Origin: DASUAS01 sp963750045
GTDB taxonomy: Bacteria; Actinomycetota; Acidimicrobiia; IMCC26256; DASPTH01
Length of the DNA: 64,000 bases
Reading direction: 5' to 3'
Assembly: GCA_963750045.1 (NCBI GenBank)
Contig: CAVVPD010000008.1
Location: forward strand, 434,001-498,000
The notes under the pieces are model-generated. The model had not been told where the DNA came from. It made no database searches and worked only from the letters and a program-made list of their open reading frames with translations. Of this stretch, positions 7,708-15,282 are shown piece after piece (the first letter of the stretch is position 1; the number at the start of each line of letters is the position of its first letter). The position numbers were made by a program, and so were the translations under genes.

Positions 7708-8997
7708 TCAGCTGGTGTTGTCGATGTCGTCGAGCAGCCGGGCGTAGAGCTCGGCGCGGTCATGCTGTTCGCTGCTGGCGGCGTGGTCGCGTTGTCGTTG
7801 GATGATCTCGACGAATTGTGGGCCGGTTTCGAAGAAGCCGCAGCGTTCGCAGATCGTCTCGAAGTTGCAGTCGAGCGCGACTGGTCGGGTGCAGTGTCCG
7901 TTGCCGAGGAGCCGGCGGTGGTCGGCGGCGAGGCGTCGCATGTTCGGCCCGTCAACGTCGGCGGGCATCGGCGTGGCGTTGCGGTAGTGGTCCTCGACGG
8001 CTTCGGTGACGCGGAAGTACTCGTCCGCGACGGTGCGGTCGGAGATCCGCGCGTAGGTGAGCGTCATCCGCATCGACCGGTGTCCGAGCAGCGCCGCGAT
8101 CGCTTCGAGGCTCATGCCTCGGTTGATCGCTTGGGTGGCGAGCGTGTGCCGGAGCTGATGCGGGTGCACGGGACCGACACCGGCTCGCTTGGCCACCGCC
8201 GCGACGTAGCGATGGATCGTGCGCCGATCGAACGGTTGGCCATCGTCACGCTCGACGAGGTGACCCGACCGCGACGACGGACGCGTTGCGAGCCAGTCGT
8301 TGATCAAGTCGACGAGGACTGGGTGCAGCGGGACGTAGCGGTCGTTGTGCAGCTTCCCGACGGGGATGCGCAGCCAGAAGGTGTCGCCGATGTGGACCAT
8401 CGCGTCGGACTCGAGCGCGGCGAGTTCTCCTGAACGCATCCCGGTGCGGGCGAGCAGCTCGACCATGAGCCGTCGTCGCTGGTTCGGATCGACGGCGAGC
8501 GTGGCCATGAACTTCGCGGCGGTGGGGTCGTCGAGGAACTTCGGGAGTGGTTCGTCTCGCTGGGGGAAGTCACCGGCGTAGACCGGCGAACGGCGGGGCG
8601 CGTCGTCGTAGTCCCAGTCGATGATCCGTTCGAAGAACGTGCGCAGCAAACCGAGCCGATTGCTGATCGTCGTCGCTGAGAGCTTCCCGCGGCCGTTGCG
8701 TCCCGGGCGACTCGCCATCCAGATCTTGTGTGCCTCGACGTGACGATGCTCGATCGCCGACACTGATCGACACGCTGGGTCCACGGTGGTGATGTGCCCG
8801 GCGAACATGCGCAGCGCGTCGTCGTAGGCGCGCAGCGTGGCCGGACGGGCCGAGACCTGCAGCTGGTCGAGATAACGGCCCATCGTGGCCGCCATCAGCG
8901 GTGCCCGCACGAAGATATCGTCCCAGGTGAACAGCTTCTGTTGCACCCCACCCGACGATGCCGGCGCCGCCGCGGCGACGGCTTCGTGCGCGTTCAT
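7708..8997 (-). CDS. tyrosine recombinase/integrase (second of pair)
   Basis: A 429-residue site-specific recombinase. It has an N-terminal SAM-like core-binding domain (about residues 30-150) and a catalytic domain with Arg in ARTGMRSGELAAL, the His-x-x-Arg box in HPHQLRHTLATQ, the third conserved His in LGHRSMRMTLTYARI, and the nucleophilic Tyr in TYARI. The C-terminal tail contains HCTRPVALDCNFETICERC, a Cys cluster seen in some transposon-type recombinases of this family. I chose ATG 8997 because it overlaps the upstream recombinase stop by four bases (ATGA); the longer upstream frame is a shadow of that gene. The two proteins probably act together. Confidence 0.93.
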   Translation of the reverse strand: MNAHEAVAAAAPASSGGVQQKLFTWDDIFVRAPLMAATMGRYLDQLQVSARPATLRAYDDALRMFAGHITTVDPACRSVSAIEHRHVEAHKIWMASRPGRNGRGKLSATTISNRLGLLRTFFERIIDWDYDDAPRRSPVYAGDFPQRDEPLPKFLDDPTAAKFMATLAVDPNQRRRLMVELLARTGMRSGELAALESDAMVHIGDTFWLRIPVGKLHNDRYVPLHPVLVDLINDWLATRPSSRSGHLVERDDGQPFDRRTIHRYVAAVAKRAGVGPVHPHQLRHTLATQAINRGMSLEAIAALLGHRSMRMTLTYARISDRTVADEYFRVTEAVEDHYRNATPMPADVDGPNMRRLAADHRRLLGNGHCTRPVALDCNFETICERCGFFETGPQFVEIIQRQRDHAASSEQHDRAELYARLLDDIDNTS

Positions 8998-10034
8998 CGG
9001 GCCGTTCCGATCGCAGCTTGGGCTTCGATCGCTTCGGCGGCGCGGCGGTATTCGCCGGCGAGCCACTCGGCGCCGAGATGCAGATAGATCCGCGTCGAGG
9101 CGATGGAGCGATGCCCGGCCTGGGCCTGGAGCGCCTCGATGGGCATGCCGCCCTCGCGCAGCCGGGTGAAGCACGTGTGGCGCAGCTCGTGGCACGTCCC
9201 GTGCACCAGACCAGCGCGGGCTCGCGCGTTGGCGAGCATCTCGTCGAGCCCTTCCGCCGAGAACGCAGCCCCGCGGGTGGGTCCCTTCAACGCCACGAAC
9301 AGCCGGTCCGTCTCCGCGTCCGCTGGCCGTTCCAGGTCGAGATAGCGGGCCACCGTCGCGAAGAACGTCTGCGACACCGGCACCAGCCGCTGGTGGCCGC
9401 CCTTGCCGTCGGCGATGAACACCCGCCACTCACCGAGGCGGAGGTCTTCGAGGCGCAAGCCGAGCACCTCGCAGCGACGCAGCCCACCCAGCAGCATCGC
9501 CTGCACGATCGCCCGGTCCCGCTCGGTGTGCAGCGCGTCGAGCAACGCTTGCACCTCGGCCGGCGCCAAGATGCGCGGCAGTCGTCGCACCCCGCGCACC
9601 AACGGCACAACACCCCGTCCGCCGCGATGACGGCTCTTGCGCGTCGGCAACCCCCGCGGCACCGGATTCACCCCGACATCGCCCCGGGCGACGAGATAGC
9701 CGTAGAAGCTCGACACCGCGGCGAGGCGCCGCTTGATCGTCGACGCCGACAACCCCGCACTCCCGTCGGAGATCCGCACCACGTTCTCCGCGCCTCGACG
9801 CGGGCACTGCTGCACGGCGACGAACTCCAACACGTCGCGCGGCGTCACCTCCACCGGCTCCTTGGTGACGATCGAGAAGAAGACCGTCAGGTCGTGCGCG
9901 TATGCGCGTACCGTGTTCGGCCGCACACGTCCGTGCGTGAACTCCAAGAACTCGTCGACCAAGTCGTGGCCGACACGCCACGACCGAACACCGTCAGCAC
10001 GGGTCACGCACTGAAACGACGGAGACCACACCAC
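8994..10034 (-). CDS. tyrosine recombinase/integrase (first of pair)
   Basis: A 346-residue recombinase starting at GTG 10034. The N-terminal DNA-binding domain carries RVRPNTVRAYAHDLTVFF (residues about 36-53). Catalytic residues are Arg in LLGGLRRCEVLGL, His-x-x-Arg in CHELRHTCFTRLREGG, His in AGHRSIASTRIYLHL, and Tyr in RIYLHL, so all are present. It is transcribed first and coupled to the second recombinase by an ATGA overlap. The right inverted repeat of the element lies 52 bases upstream of its start and may also hold its promoter. It could be the integrase of the surrounding island; the core sequence GCTACTTGAACC is unlike the element ends, so this is open. Confidence 0.93.
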   Translation of the reverse strand: MVWSPSFQCVTRADGVRSWRVGHDLVDEFLEFTHGRVRPNTVRAYAHDLTVFFSIVTKEPVEVTPRDVLEFVAVQQCPRRGAENVVRISDGSAGLSASTIKRRLAAVSSFYGYLVARGDVGVNPVPRGLPTRKSRHRGGRGVVPLVRGVRRLPRILAPAEVQALLDALHTERDRAIVQAMLLGGLRRCEVLGLRLEDLRLGEWRVFIADGKGGHQRLVPVSQTFFATVARYLDLERPADAETDRLFVALKGPTRGAAFSAEGLDEMLANARARAGLVHGTCHELRHTCFTRLREGGMPIEALQAQAGHRSIASTRIYLHLGAEWLAGEYRRAAEAIEAQAAIGTAR

Positions 10035-10085
10035 CAGACACCTCCCGCTCGGGCCAACACCAGCCGGAGGAGAGTCCCCCGACAG

Positions 10086-10114
10086 TCAGCCCAGGAGGTG
10101 GATCACCCGTATAA
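10086..10114. repeat. right terminal inverted repeat of the recombinase element
   Basis: TCAGCCCAGG (10086-10095), three bases, then TGGATCACCCGT (10099-10110), the reverse complement of the left-end blocks at 7663-7686. ATAA (10111-10114) extends the match with one difference. Confidence 0.75.
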
Positions 10115-10574
10115 GTGCCGATTGGGGACGCGCCAGAACGCGCGCTCGATGTCCCGCTCGTTGTCAACTCGCTTGGCGCGCCATAACGGCACATACGCGT
10201 GCGCTCGAGCCCCGGCTCAGGATGCCGGAGAACCCTCAACCGGCTGCGGACGGCAGGCGAGAGCCTCACCTCCTCATGAGTTCACCGCGCAGCAGGCCAT
10301 GTGTACGTCGGGGGACCATCGGGCCTCCGACACCAAGCACCACAACGTCTCCGCCCATGGCGCCCGCGTGCAGGGGAAGTCGTCGAAGAGCTACCGGACG
10401 AGGCGCGAACAGGTCCTCGACAAGCTCTGAAGTCCGCGCCAGAGCTCTGCCGGTCACGTGCACGCGCACGAGCGCAGAACATGCGCACCGAATGTCAGCC
10501 GATGGCCGATGCGGGCCGCACCGAACGGCACGTCACGCGCAGGCGGAGGCGGAGGCGACGTGCAGCCGTGTCGG
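10115..10574. other. intergenic stretch without a convincing gene
   Basis: The 460 bases between the recombinase element and the LLM gene hold open frames in several phases, but all are Arg/Pro/Ala-rich without recognisable domains, and none has a good ribosome-binding site. No hairpin with a T-run and no tRNA is seen. It may be decayed sequence beside the mobile element. Confidence 0.5.
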
Positions 10575-11492
10575 TCAGGTTTCGTGCACCAGCTCTTCGA
10601 GAAGCGCGCGTGTCCGCGCACGGGAAGCCTTGCGGTCAGCACCCACCGGGAAGATCGCGGCCCACACGTCGGTCGCGCCCACGTCGACGAGCGTTCGCAG
10701 TTGCGCGGCCACCGAGTCCTCGTCGCCGACGACGCACGCATCGACGGAACGCTCGAGACCACCGAAGCTCAGGATGCGCGCGTAGTTCGGCAACTCGCCG
10801 TAGAAGCCGTACTGGCGCGCAGCATCGTCGCGTGCTTCCTGCACATCGTCGTGCACGGCGACTGGCAGGCCTACCACGATGCGCGGCGCGGAACGACCAG
10901 CCGCGGCCGCCGCGGCGCGGATCCGAGGCACGATCTGCTCTTCCAGTGCGACGCGGTTGGCCATCCACGTGACGGTGCCGTCAGCGACCTCGCCCGCGAC
11001 TCGCAACATTCGCGGTGCGAGCGCACCGAGGAGCACCGGCACGGGAAACGGCGGCTGGGGTGGCGCGCCGGCATGGACCTGGAAGTCCGCTCCGTCGAGG
11101 TTGACATCCTGCCCGTGCAGCGCGGCGACCAGGATCCGCGTGTACTCCTCGGTGTGCCGACCGACGTACGCGTACGAGAGGCCGTACATGCCCTCCACGG
11201 CCCGATCGTGCGACGGGCCGACGCCGAGCACGAAGCCAGGGCGACCCATCGCCGCCGCGACCGACGAGGCCCGCGCTGCGGTCAACAGCGGGTGGGCCGT
11301 GTACGTCTGCAGCACCGCCGTTCCCAGCTCGATCGACGAAGTAGCCCTACCGGCGATCGCGATCGGCACCAACGGATCCCCGAGCACCGCACTCGGATAC
11401 CAGAGTGTGGTGAACCCGGCGGCTTCCGCCTGCTGGGCCTGTTCGATGATGCGCTCGATCGTGGCGGCACCGCCACCGAGCCCGATCCTCAT
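10575..11492 (-). CDS. LLM class flavin-dependent oxidoreductase (probably F420-dependent)
   Basis: A 305-residue TIM-barrel enzyme of the luciferase-like monooxygenase superfamily. Family features are MRIGLGGG at the start, the AGFTTLWYPSAVLGDPL loop, the IELGTAVLQTYTAHPL strand around residue 60, and PVLLGALAPRMLRVAGEVADG near 160-180. In actinobacteria this subgroup often uses coenzyme F420; that is established for the family but not shown here. The ATG at 11492 is the only sensible start, since the frame upstream crosses the attachment repeat. It is the last cargo gene of the large cassette, transcribed away from copy B. Confidence 0.88.
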   Translation of the reverse strand: MRIGLGGGAATIERIIEQAQQAEAAGFTTLWYPSAVLGDPLVPIAIAGRATSSIELGTAVLQTYTAHPLLTAARASSVAAAMGRPGFVLGVGPSHDRAVEGMYGLSYAYVGRHTEEYTRILVAALHGQDVNLDGADFQVHAGAPPQPPFPVPVLLGALAPRMLRVAGEVADGTVTWMANRVALEEQIVPRIRAAAAAAGRSAPRIVVGLPVAVHDDVQEARDDAARQYGFYGELPNYARILSFGGLERSVDACVVGDEDSVAAQLRTLVDVGATDVWAAIFPVGADRKASRARTRALLEELVHET

Positions 11493-11621
11493 CCGAGGAT
11501 GATCGCACGTGTGGGGCCAGGAGACCGAGGAACTCAGCGAGATGCGCCGGTCGGCACCCGAAACGCGCACAGATCGGCGCCGCCGACGTTCACCCGAACG
11601 CGAGGTTGGGCCGCCCCCCTC

Positions 11622-11817
11622 GGCGCGTACGCACCCGTGACTGCCGTTCGGCTTCGCTTCGCCAGAAGCAGTGGTCGCGCACCAAATGGCAGTAGCAGCA
11701 GTAGTGCTACTTGAACCAGAGAACTGTCTGAGCGCAAAGCGGCTCTCTGAGCCCGTTGTTCGGCAACGACTGGCGCGGAGCGGAGCGCGTCCAAGTACGT
11801 GCTGGTGGGAGAGAGGC
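11622..11817. repeat. attachment-like repeat, copy B (D arm, core, X arm), junction of the two cassettes
   Basis: The D arm (11622-11705) matches 13779-13863 almost exactly, with five differences in about 78 bases. The core GCTACTTGAACC is at 11706-11717. The X arm (11718-11817) matches copy A. Copy B therefore joins the two flanks found separately at the island ends. The D arm next to the core can fold: AGTAGCA (11691-11697) pairs with TGCTACT (11705-11711). The whole 11493-11896 stretch has no other feature that I can support. Confidence 0.75.
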
Positions 11818-11896
11818 CGTTGCTCTGTGCGGCTCGCTGGCGGGGTGACGGTTGCCCGGTTGGCTGCGGTTCCCGCGTTCTTCCGGGCGGGTTGAT

Positions 11897-13684
11897 GTGC
11901 CCAGCGTCTCAGAGGACAACAATGCCGGGCGCCAGTACGTTGTTGTGGGGCCTGGCCATCGGCGGGGCTGGACGAATCGGGTCGGCTTGGCTGGTGCACG
12001 CTGGTGGATGCCGTTGTGTGTGGTGGCTGTGATCGCGGCGGGTCCGTTCGGCGCGACGAGTGAAGCGGCTGCTCTGCCCAAAGCGCCGGGTGCGGTCGCA
12101 TCGGTCGTCATGGCGTCCGATGTCAGCCCGGATGGCGAGCCGGTACACCCGACGGCTGACTTCTTGGTGTCGGCACCGAAATTGGTTGCGGTCGTGCAGG
12201 TCGGCGGCGTGCCGGCTGGGAGCACGACGTTGACGATCGCGTGGTCTCATCAGGAGACTTCGGGGCGTACGGCCACACTGTTCACTCGGCGGCTGCACGT
12301 CCGCAGCGGTATGCGTGCGTTCTCGACCGCGGTCTCGAGAGGTCGCCTCGCGGTGGGCGTCTATTCGGTCCGGGCCTCCATCGGTTCCTCGTCGGTGATC
12401 ACCCGGTGGATGGTGACCGCGTTGCCTGCCCTCAGCGGCTCGGTTTCGGCGACGAACAGCAGCGTCCGGGCGGCGGCCGTCGTGTCGACGGTCAACGTCC
12501 GGCGAACCACCGTCGCATCAGTTGTTCGCGCTGATCCTTCAGCGCCTGCGTCGCCGCTCGGTGTTCCTCCAGATCCAGGTGAAACGGGTACCGTGCCGCC
12601 GCCGGGTGGAACCGCGGGCGATGGTTGCTCGATCACGACGAGCGCCTCATCGACAGGCGGCGGCGGCTACATCCAGGTCGATACCGCCGGATGCACCGGC
12701 GACGTCACCGAGGTGTCGGCGGATGCGGGCGCCGGGTTCAAGCTGATCGGAACGCTCAAAGGCGACGCGCTGAACTACTTCGTCGCGAACCCGTGCAGTT
12801 TGGGGGGCGAGCCCAAAGCGGGCGACACGATCACGTTCGTCGCGCAAGTGACGACCGGCCCCGACAAGGGGAAGTCGACGCGTGGCTCGCTGTCACTCCA
12901 ACCCGACACCGATGCTCCGTTGATCCTCGTCGACTCGACGCCTCCCGACGGCGCCTTCGTGAAACCGGGCCGCAAGATCGTGGTCAAGGTCGAAGCCGAC
13001 GAAAGGGCTTCAAGCGGCGTCGCGTCCGGAATCGCAGAGATCAAGGCAACCGGCGACGGCGGACGGGTCCTCATCGACAAGACCTTCAATGGCTCCAAGC
13101 CATGTTCGAAAGCCTCTCGCACTGCGATCGCGACGACCACCGTGCCCGACAACCCGCCGCCCTTCGTCACCATCACCGTCACCGCACGCGACAACGCCGG
13201 AAACAGTCGAGACGTGCTCCTCAAGTACCCCACCACAGGCGTTTGGGCAGGAATGATCCTCACCAACGGATCCGCCGTCGCGCATTTCCAGACGACATGT
13301 CCCGGAGCAATGACCGACGGATGGCGTGTGTTCTTCGACGTGACCGTCACGTCAAAGGGCACCGCCAACGGGTGGGGCGACGCGGACGTCCGCCGCCCCT
13401 TCCCCTCCAATTGCTACAGCGGAACGGGAGCGACCGAGGAGACCTACCACGTCGTCGGGACGCACGATGCCCGCGCCTTCCATCTCGCGTTCTTTCTCCG
13501 CAACCTGTTCCCCAACGGCTTCGACGGCAACCAGTTCGTGCTCTGGCACCAGAGTCCCACGATCGACATCCCCCTCAAAAGCGACAACATCGCAGATGGA
13601 ACCTTCCACCTCACCGCCGACGCCTCCATGATCACGTTCACGCTCGACGGCGACATCTTCCTCGCATGTTGCTCTGACTCCTGA
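11897..13684 (+). CDS. large secreted protein with Ig-like domain, function unknown
   Basis: About 595 residues from GTG 11897. The start is uncertain; an earlier TTG at 11852 and a later ATG at 12008 are in frame. A signal peptide, WWMPLCVVAVIAAGPFGA, follows a basic stretch. The segment DTDAPLILVDSTPPDGAF and, about 90 residues later, ITVTARDNAGNSRDV is a bacterial Ig-like/fibronectin-like repeat pattern. A Pro-rich linker (GVPPDPGETGTVPPPGG) separates the N-terminal part. The C-terminal domain (TCPGAMTDGWRVFFDV onward) has several Cys and ends DIFLACCSDS. It is the only gene of the small cassette, so it is probably a surface or extracellular cargo protein. Codon choice looks less GC-biased than in housekeeping genes nearby. 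Confidence 0.7.
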   Translation: MPSVSEDNNAGRQYVVVGPGHRRGWTNRVGLAGARWWMPLCVVAVIAAGPFGATSEAAALPKAPGAVASVVMASDVSPDGEPVHPTADFLVSAPKLVAVVQVGGVPAGSTTLTIAWSHQETSGRTATLFTRRLHVRSGMRAFSTAVSRGRLAVGVYSVRASIGSSSVITRWMVTALPALSGSVSATNSSVRAAAVVSTVNVRRTTVASVVRADPSAPASPLGVPPDPGETGTVPPPGGTAGDGCSITTSASSTGGGGYIQVDTAGCTGDVTEVSADAGAGFKLIGTLKGDALNYFVANPCSLGGEPKAGDTITFVAQVTTGPDKGKSTRGSLSLQPDTDAPLILVDSTPPDGAFVKPGRKIVVKVEADERASSGVASGIAEIKATGDGGRVLIDKTFNGSKPCSKASRTAIATTTVPDNPPPFVTITVTARDNAGNSRDVLLKYPTTGVWAGMILTNGSAVAHFQTTCPGAMTDGWRVFFDVTVTSKGTANGWGDADVRRPFPSNCYSGTGATEETYHVVGTHDARAFHLAFFLRNLFPNGFDGNQFVLWHQSPTIDIPLKSDNIADGTFHLTADASMITFTLDGDIFLACCSDS

Positions 13685-13778
13685 TCTCCGTCATCACCGC
13701 CCCAGCCGTCGAATCCCTCGAGGTACAGCCTCGACGTCCGAGCGCATGAGACTGCAATGAAGCCGAACCGTACCGATT

Positions 13779-13878
13779 GGCACGTACGCGCCCGTGACTG
13801 CCGTTCGGCTTCGCCTCGCCAGAAGCAGTGGTCGCGCACCAAACGGCAGTAGCCGCAGCAGCGGCTACTTGAACCAGA
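13779..13878. repeat. attachment-like repeat, copy C (D arm and core), at the 3' end of a gene
   Basis: The D arm 13779-13863 matches copy B. The core GCTACTTGAACC (13864-13875) includes the stop codon and last codons (W-F-K-stop) of the membrane-protein gene on the minus strand. A perfect hairpin straddles the core edge: AGTAGCCGC (13848-13856), loop AGCA, GCGGCTACT (13861-13869). Confidence 0.75.
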
Positions 13879-14221
13879 TGCGCTGGTACTCGCGACTCAT
13901 GGGGTGGAGCAGCAGGGCCACGAGGGCGCCGTCGAAGAGCAGGCTGATGATCGCGCTCGAGGTCAGGACGTCGAGACCGAAGATCGCGAACAGCATGATC
14001 ACCTGGAGGACGGCGCCGACCACCGCGACGCCGTAGCCCCACTTCTTCTCGTTGGCGATGCCGAAGCCCCCGGCCGCGAGCAGGGCCACGATGGCGTACG
14101 CGGCGAGCAGCGAGGTGCCGAACGGGAAGATGAATCCGAACACGGCGTCGATGTAACACAGGATCGTCGCCATGTAGAGGGTCTGGGGCTGGAACTGGTT
14201 GACCCACTTCATCTGGTTCAC
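13865..14221 (-). CDS. small integral membrane protein, integration target gene
   Basis: About 118 residues, mostly hydrophobic, with roughly four membrane segments: TLYMATILCYIDAVFGFIF, LLAAYAIVALLAAGGFGIA, VAVVGAVLQVIMLFAIFGL and AIISLLFDGALVALLLH. It ends HPMSREYQRIWFK, an ending I recall from small actinobacterial membrane proteins of unknown function. The start is GTG 14221, overlapping the rlmN stop (GTGA); ATG 14212 is an alternative. It is the last gene of the mshD-rlmN unit. Its 3' end forms the core of attachment-like repeat copy C and appears intact after integration. Confidence 0.75.
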   Translation of the reverse strand: MNQMKWVNQFQPQTLYMATILCYIDAVFGFIFPFGTSLLAAYAIVALLAAGGFGIANEKKWGYGVAVVGAVLQVIMLFAIFGLDVLTSSAIISLLFDGALVALLLHPMSREYQRIWFK

Positions 14222-15282
14222 GGCTCCATTGTGGCCGATCCGGGAGGGGTGGAGGGTATCGCCGCCCGCGATCGCAGTTGCCCGCACGCGGCCGCGATGT
14301 CGGTGCCGCGGTTCCGTCGGACGGTCGCGGTCACACCGTGCGCACGGAGTCGGTCGGCGAACGTGCGGAGGCGGGGCGGGATCGATGCGTGGCCGGGGAA
14401 CCCGTCGGTCGGGTTCAGGGGGATGAGGTTGACGTGGGCGCCGCCGACCCCCGGGAACGCGCCGAGCAACCGGCCGAGCATCTCGGCCTGGCCCGGTGAG
14501 TCGTTCACGCCGTCGATGCAGGCGTACTCGAACGTCACCCGCCGCCCCTTGGCGCCCGCGAACTCCGACGCCGCGTCGAGCACCTCGGCGATCGGGTAGC
14601 GACGGTCGAGCGGCACGAGGCGCTCCCGCTCGGCGTCGCTGGACGCGTGCAGCGACACCGCGAGCGTGATGGGGAGATCCTCGCCGGCGAGGCGACGGAT
14701 GGCAGGGGCCACGCCCACGGTGCTCACCGTGATCCGGCGGGCGGAGATGCCGAGGTCGTCGTGGATGCGCCGAACCGCAGCCAGGGTGTTGTCGTAGTTG
14801 GCGAGCGGCTCGCCCATTCCCATGAACACGACGTTGCTGACCCGCTGCGGCGAGACGTGCGCGGCGCGCAGCACCTGCTCGACGATCTCACCGGGATCGA
14901 GGTGGCGCTCGAAGCCGGCCTGCCCGGTGGCGCAGAACGTGCACCCCATCGCGCAGCCGGCCTGCGACGACACACAGACCGTCGCCCGCTCCGGGTAGCG
15001 CATGAGCACGGTCTCGATCTGGGCGCCGTCGCGCGTGCACGCCCACAACCACTTGCTCGTCATCTCGTCGTGGGCGACCGACTCGGTGAGCGCGGTGAGC
15101 GCGAGCGGCAACGCCCCCGCCAGCTGCTCGCGCAGCGCGCGGGGGAGCGTCGTCGCGTCCTCCAGGGGGACCTGCCGGCGGTAGAGCGCGTCCCACACCT
15201 GTTCGGCCCGGTAGCGCGGCTGGCCGAGGTCGGCGAGCAGGGCGTCGAGCTCGTCACGGGTCGCGCCGTAACGGTTGGTCAT
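14218..15282 (-). CDS. rlmN: 23S rRNA (adenine-C2)-methyltransferase RlmN
   Basis: A 354-residue radical-SAM enzyme that methylates A2503 of 23S rRNA (and A37 of some tRNAs). The iron-sulfur Cys triad is in CAMGCTFCATGQ (around residue 107). Other family motifs are VVFMGMGEPLANYDN, VSLHASSDAERERLVP and, near the C-terminus, RGTDIAAACGQL with the methyl-carrying Cys. ATG 15282 overlaps the mshD stop (ATGA), which fixes the start; a longer open frame upstream is the shadow of mshD. Length is normal. Confidence 0.96.
   Translation of the reverse strand: MTNRYGATRDELDALLADLGQPRYRAEQVWDALYRRQVPLEDATTLPRALREQLAGALPLALTALTESVAHDEMTSKWLWACTRDGAQIETVLMRYPERATVCVSSQAGCAMGCTFCATGQAGFERHLDPGEIVEQVLRAAHVSPQRVSNVVFMGMGEPLANYDNTLAAVRRIHDDLGISARRITVSTVGVAPAIRRLAGEDLPITLAVSLHASSDAERERLVPLDRRYPIAEVLDAASEFAGAKGRRVTFEYACIDGVNDSPGQAEMLGRLLGAFPGVGGAHVNLIPLNPTDGFPGHASIPPRLRTFADRLRAHGVTATVRRNRGTDIAAACGQLRSRAAIPSTPPGSATMEP

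Larger units (their letters stand above)
7659..10114. mobile_element. two-recombinase element with terminal inverted repeats
   Basis: About 2.46 kb containing only two overlapping tyrosine recombinase genes between imperfect inverted repeats. The left end is TTACACGGGTGATCCA, two bases, CCTGGGCTGA. The right end, reverse-complemented, is TTATACGGGTGATCCA, three bases, CCTGGGCTGA. The first block matches at 15 of 16 bases and the second at 10 of 10. It lies inside the large cassette, between the small TetR-target gene and the LLM gene. It recalls Tn554-type and recombinase-in-trio elements but has two recombinases. Whether it moves on its own or serves the surrounding island is not shown. Confidence 0.65.
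3682..13875. mobile_element. integrated island of two tandem cassettes inserted at the 3' end of a membrane-protein gene
   Basis: Reading the minus strand from the membrane-protein gene, the order is gene-core-[D arm ... X arm]-core-[D arm ... X arm]-core-chromosome. Copy B (11622-11817) carries both arms. Copy C has only D, copy A only X. This is the arrangement left by tandem site-specific integration of two elements with the same attachment site. The small cassette (about 11.71-13.87 kb) encodes one secreted protein. The large one (about 3.68-11.71 kb) holds seven genes plus a two-recombinase element. The cargo looks less GC-rich than the flanks. The mechanism is inference from repeat structure. 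Confidence 0.6.

Noticed and set aside
10222..10785. Possible genes between the recombinase element and the LLM gene
   Set aside because: Several overlapping frames of poor composition, no ribosome-binding site and no domain; partly antisense to the LLM gene.
11622..13878. Integron attC sites
   Set aside because: The repeats lack the GTTRRRY/RYYYAAC core pair, and no integron integrase is present; the recombinases are of another type. Tandem att sites fit better.
13862..13880. A tRNA fragment at the island core
   Set aside because: GGTTCAA resembles a T loop, but no acceptor, D or anticodon stems are present nearby; the bases encode the end of a membrane protein.
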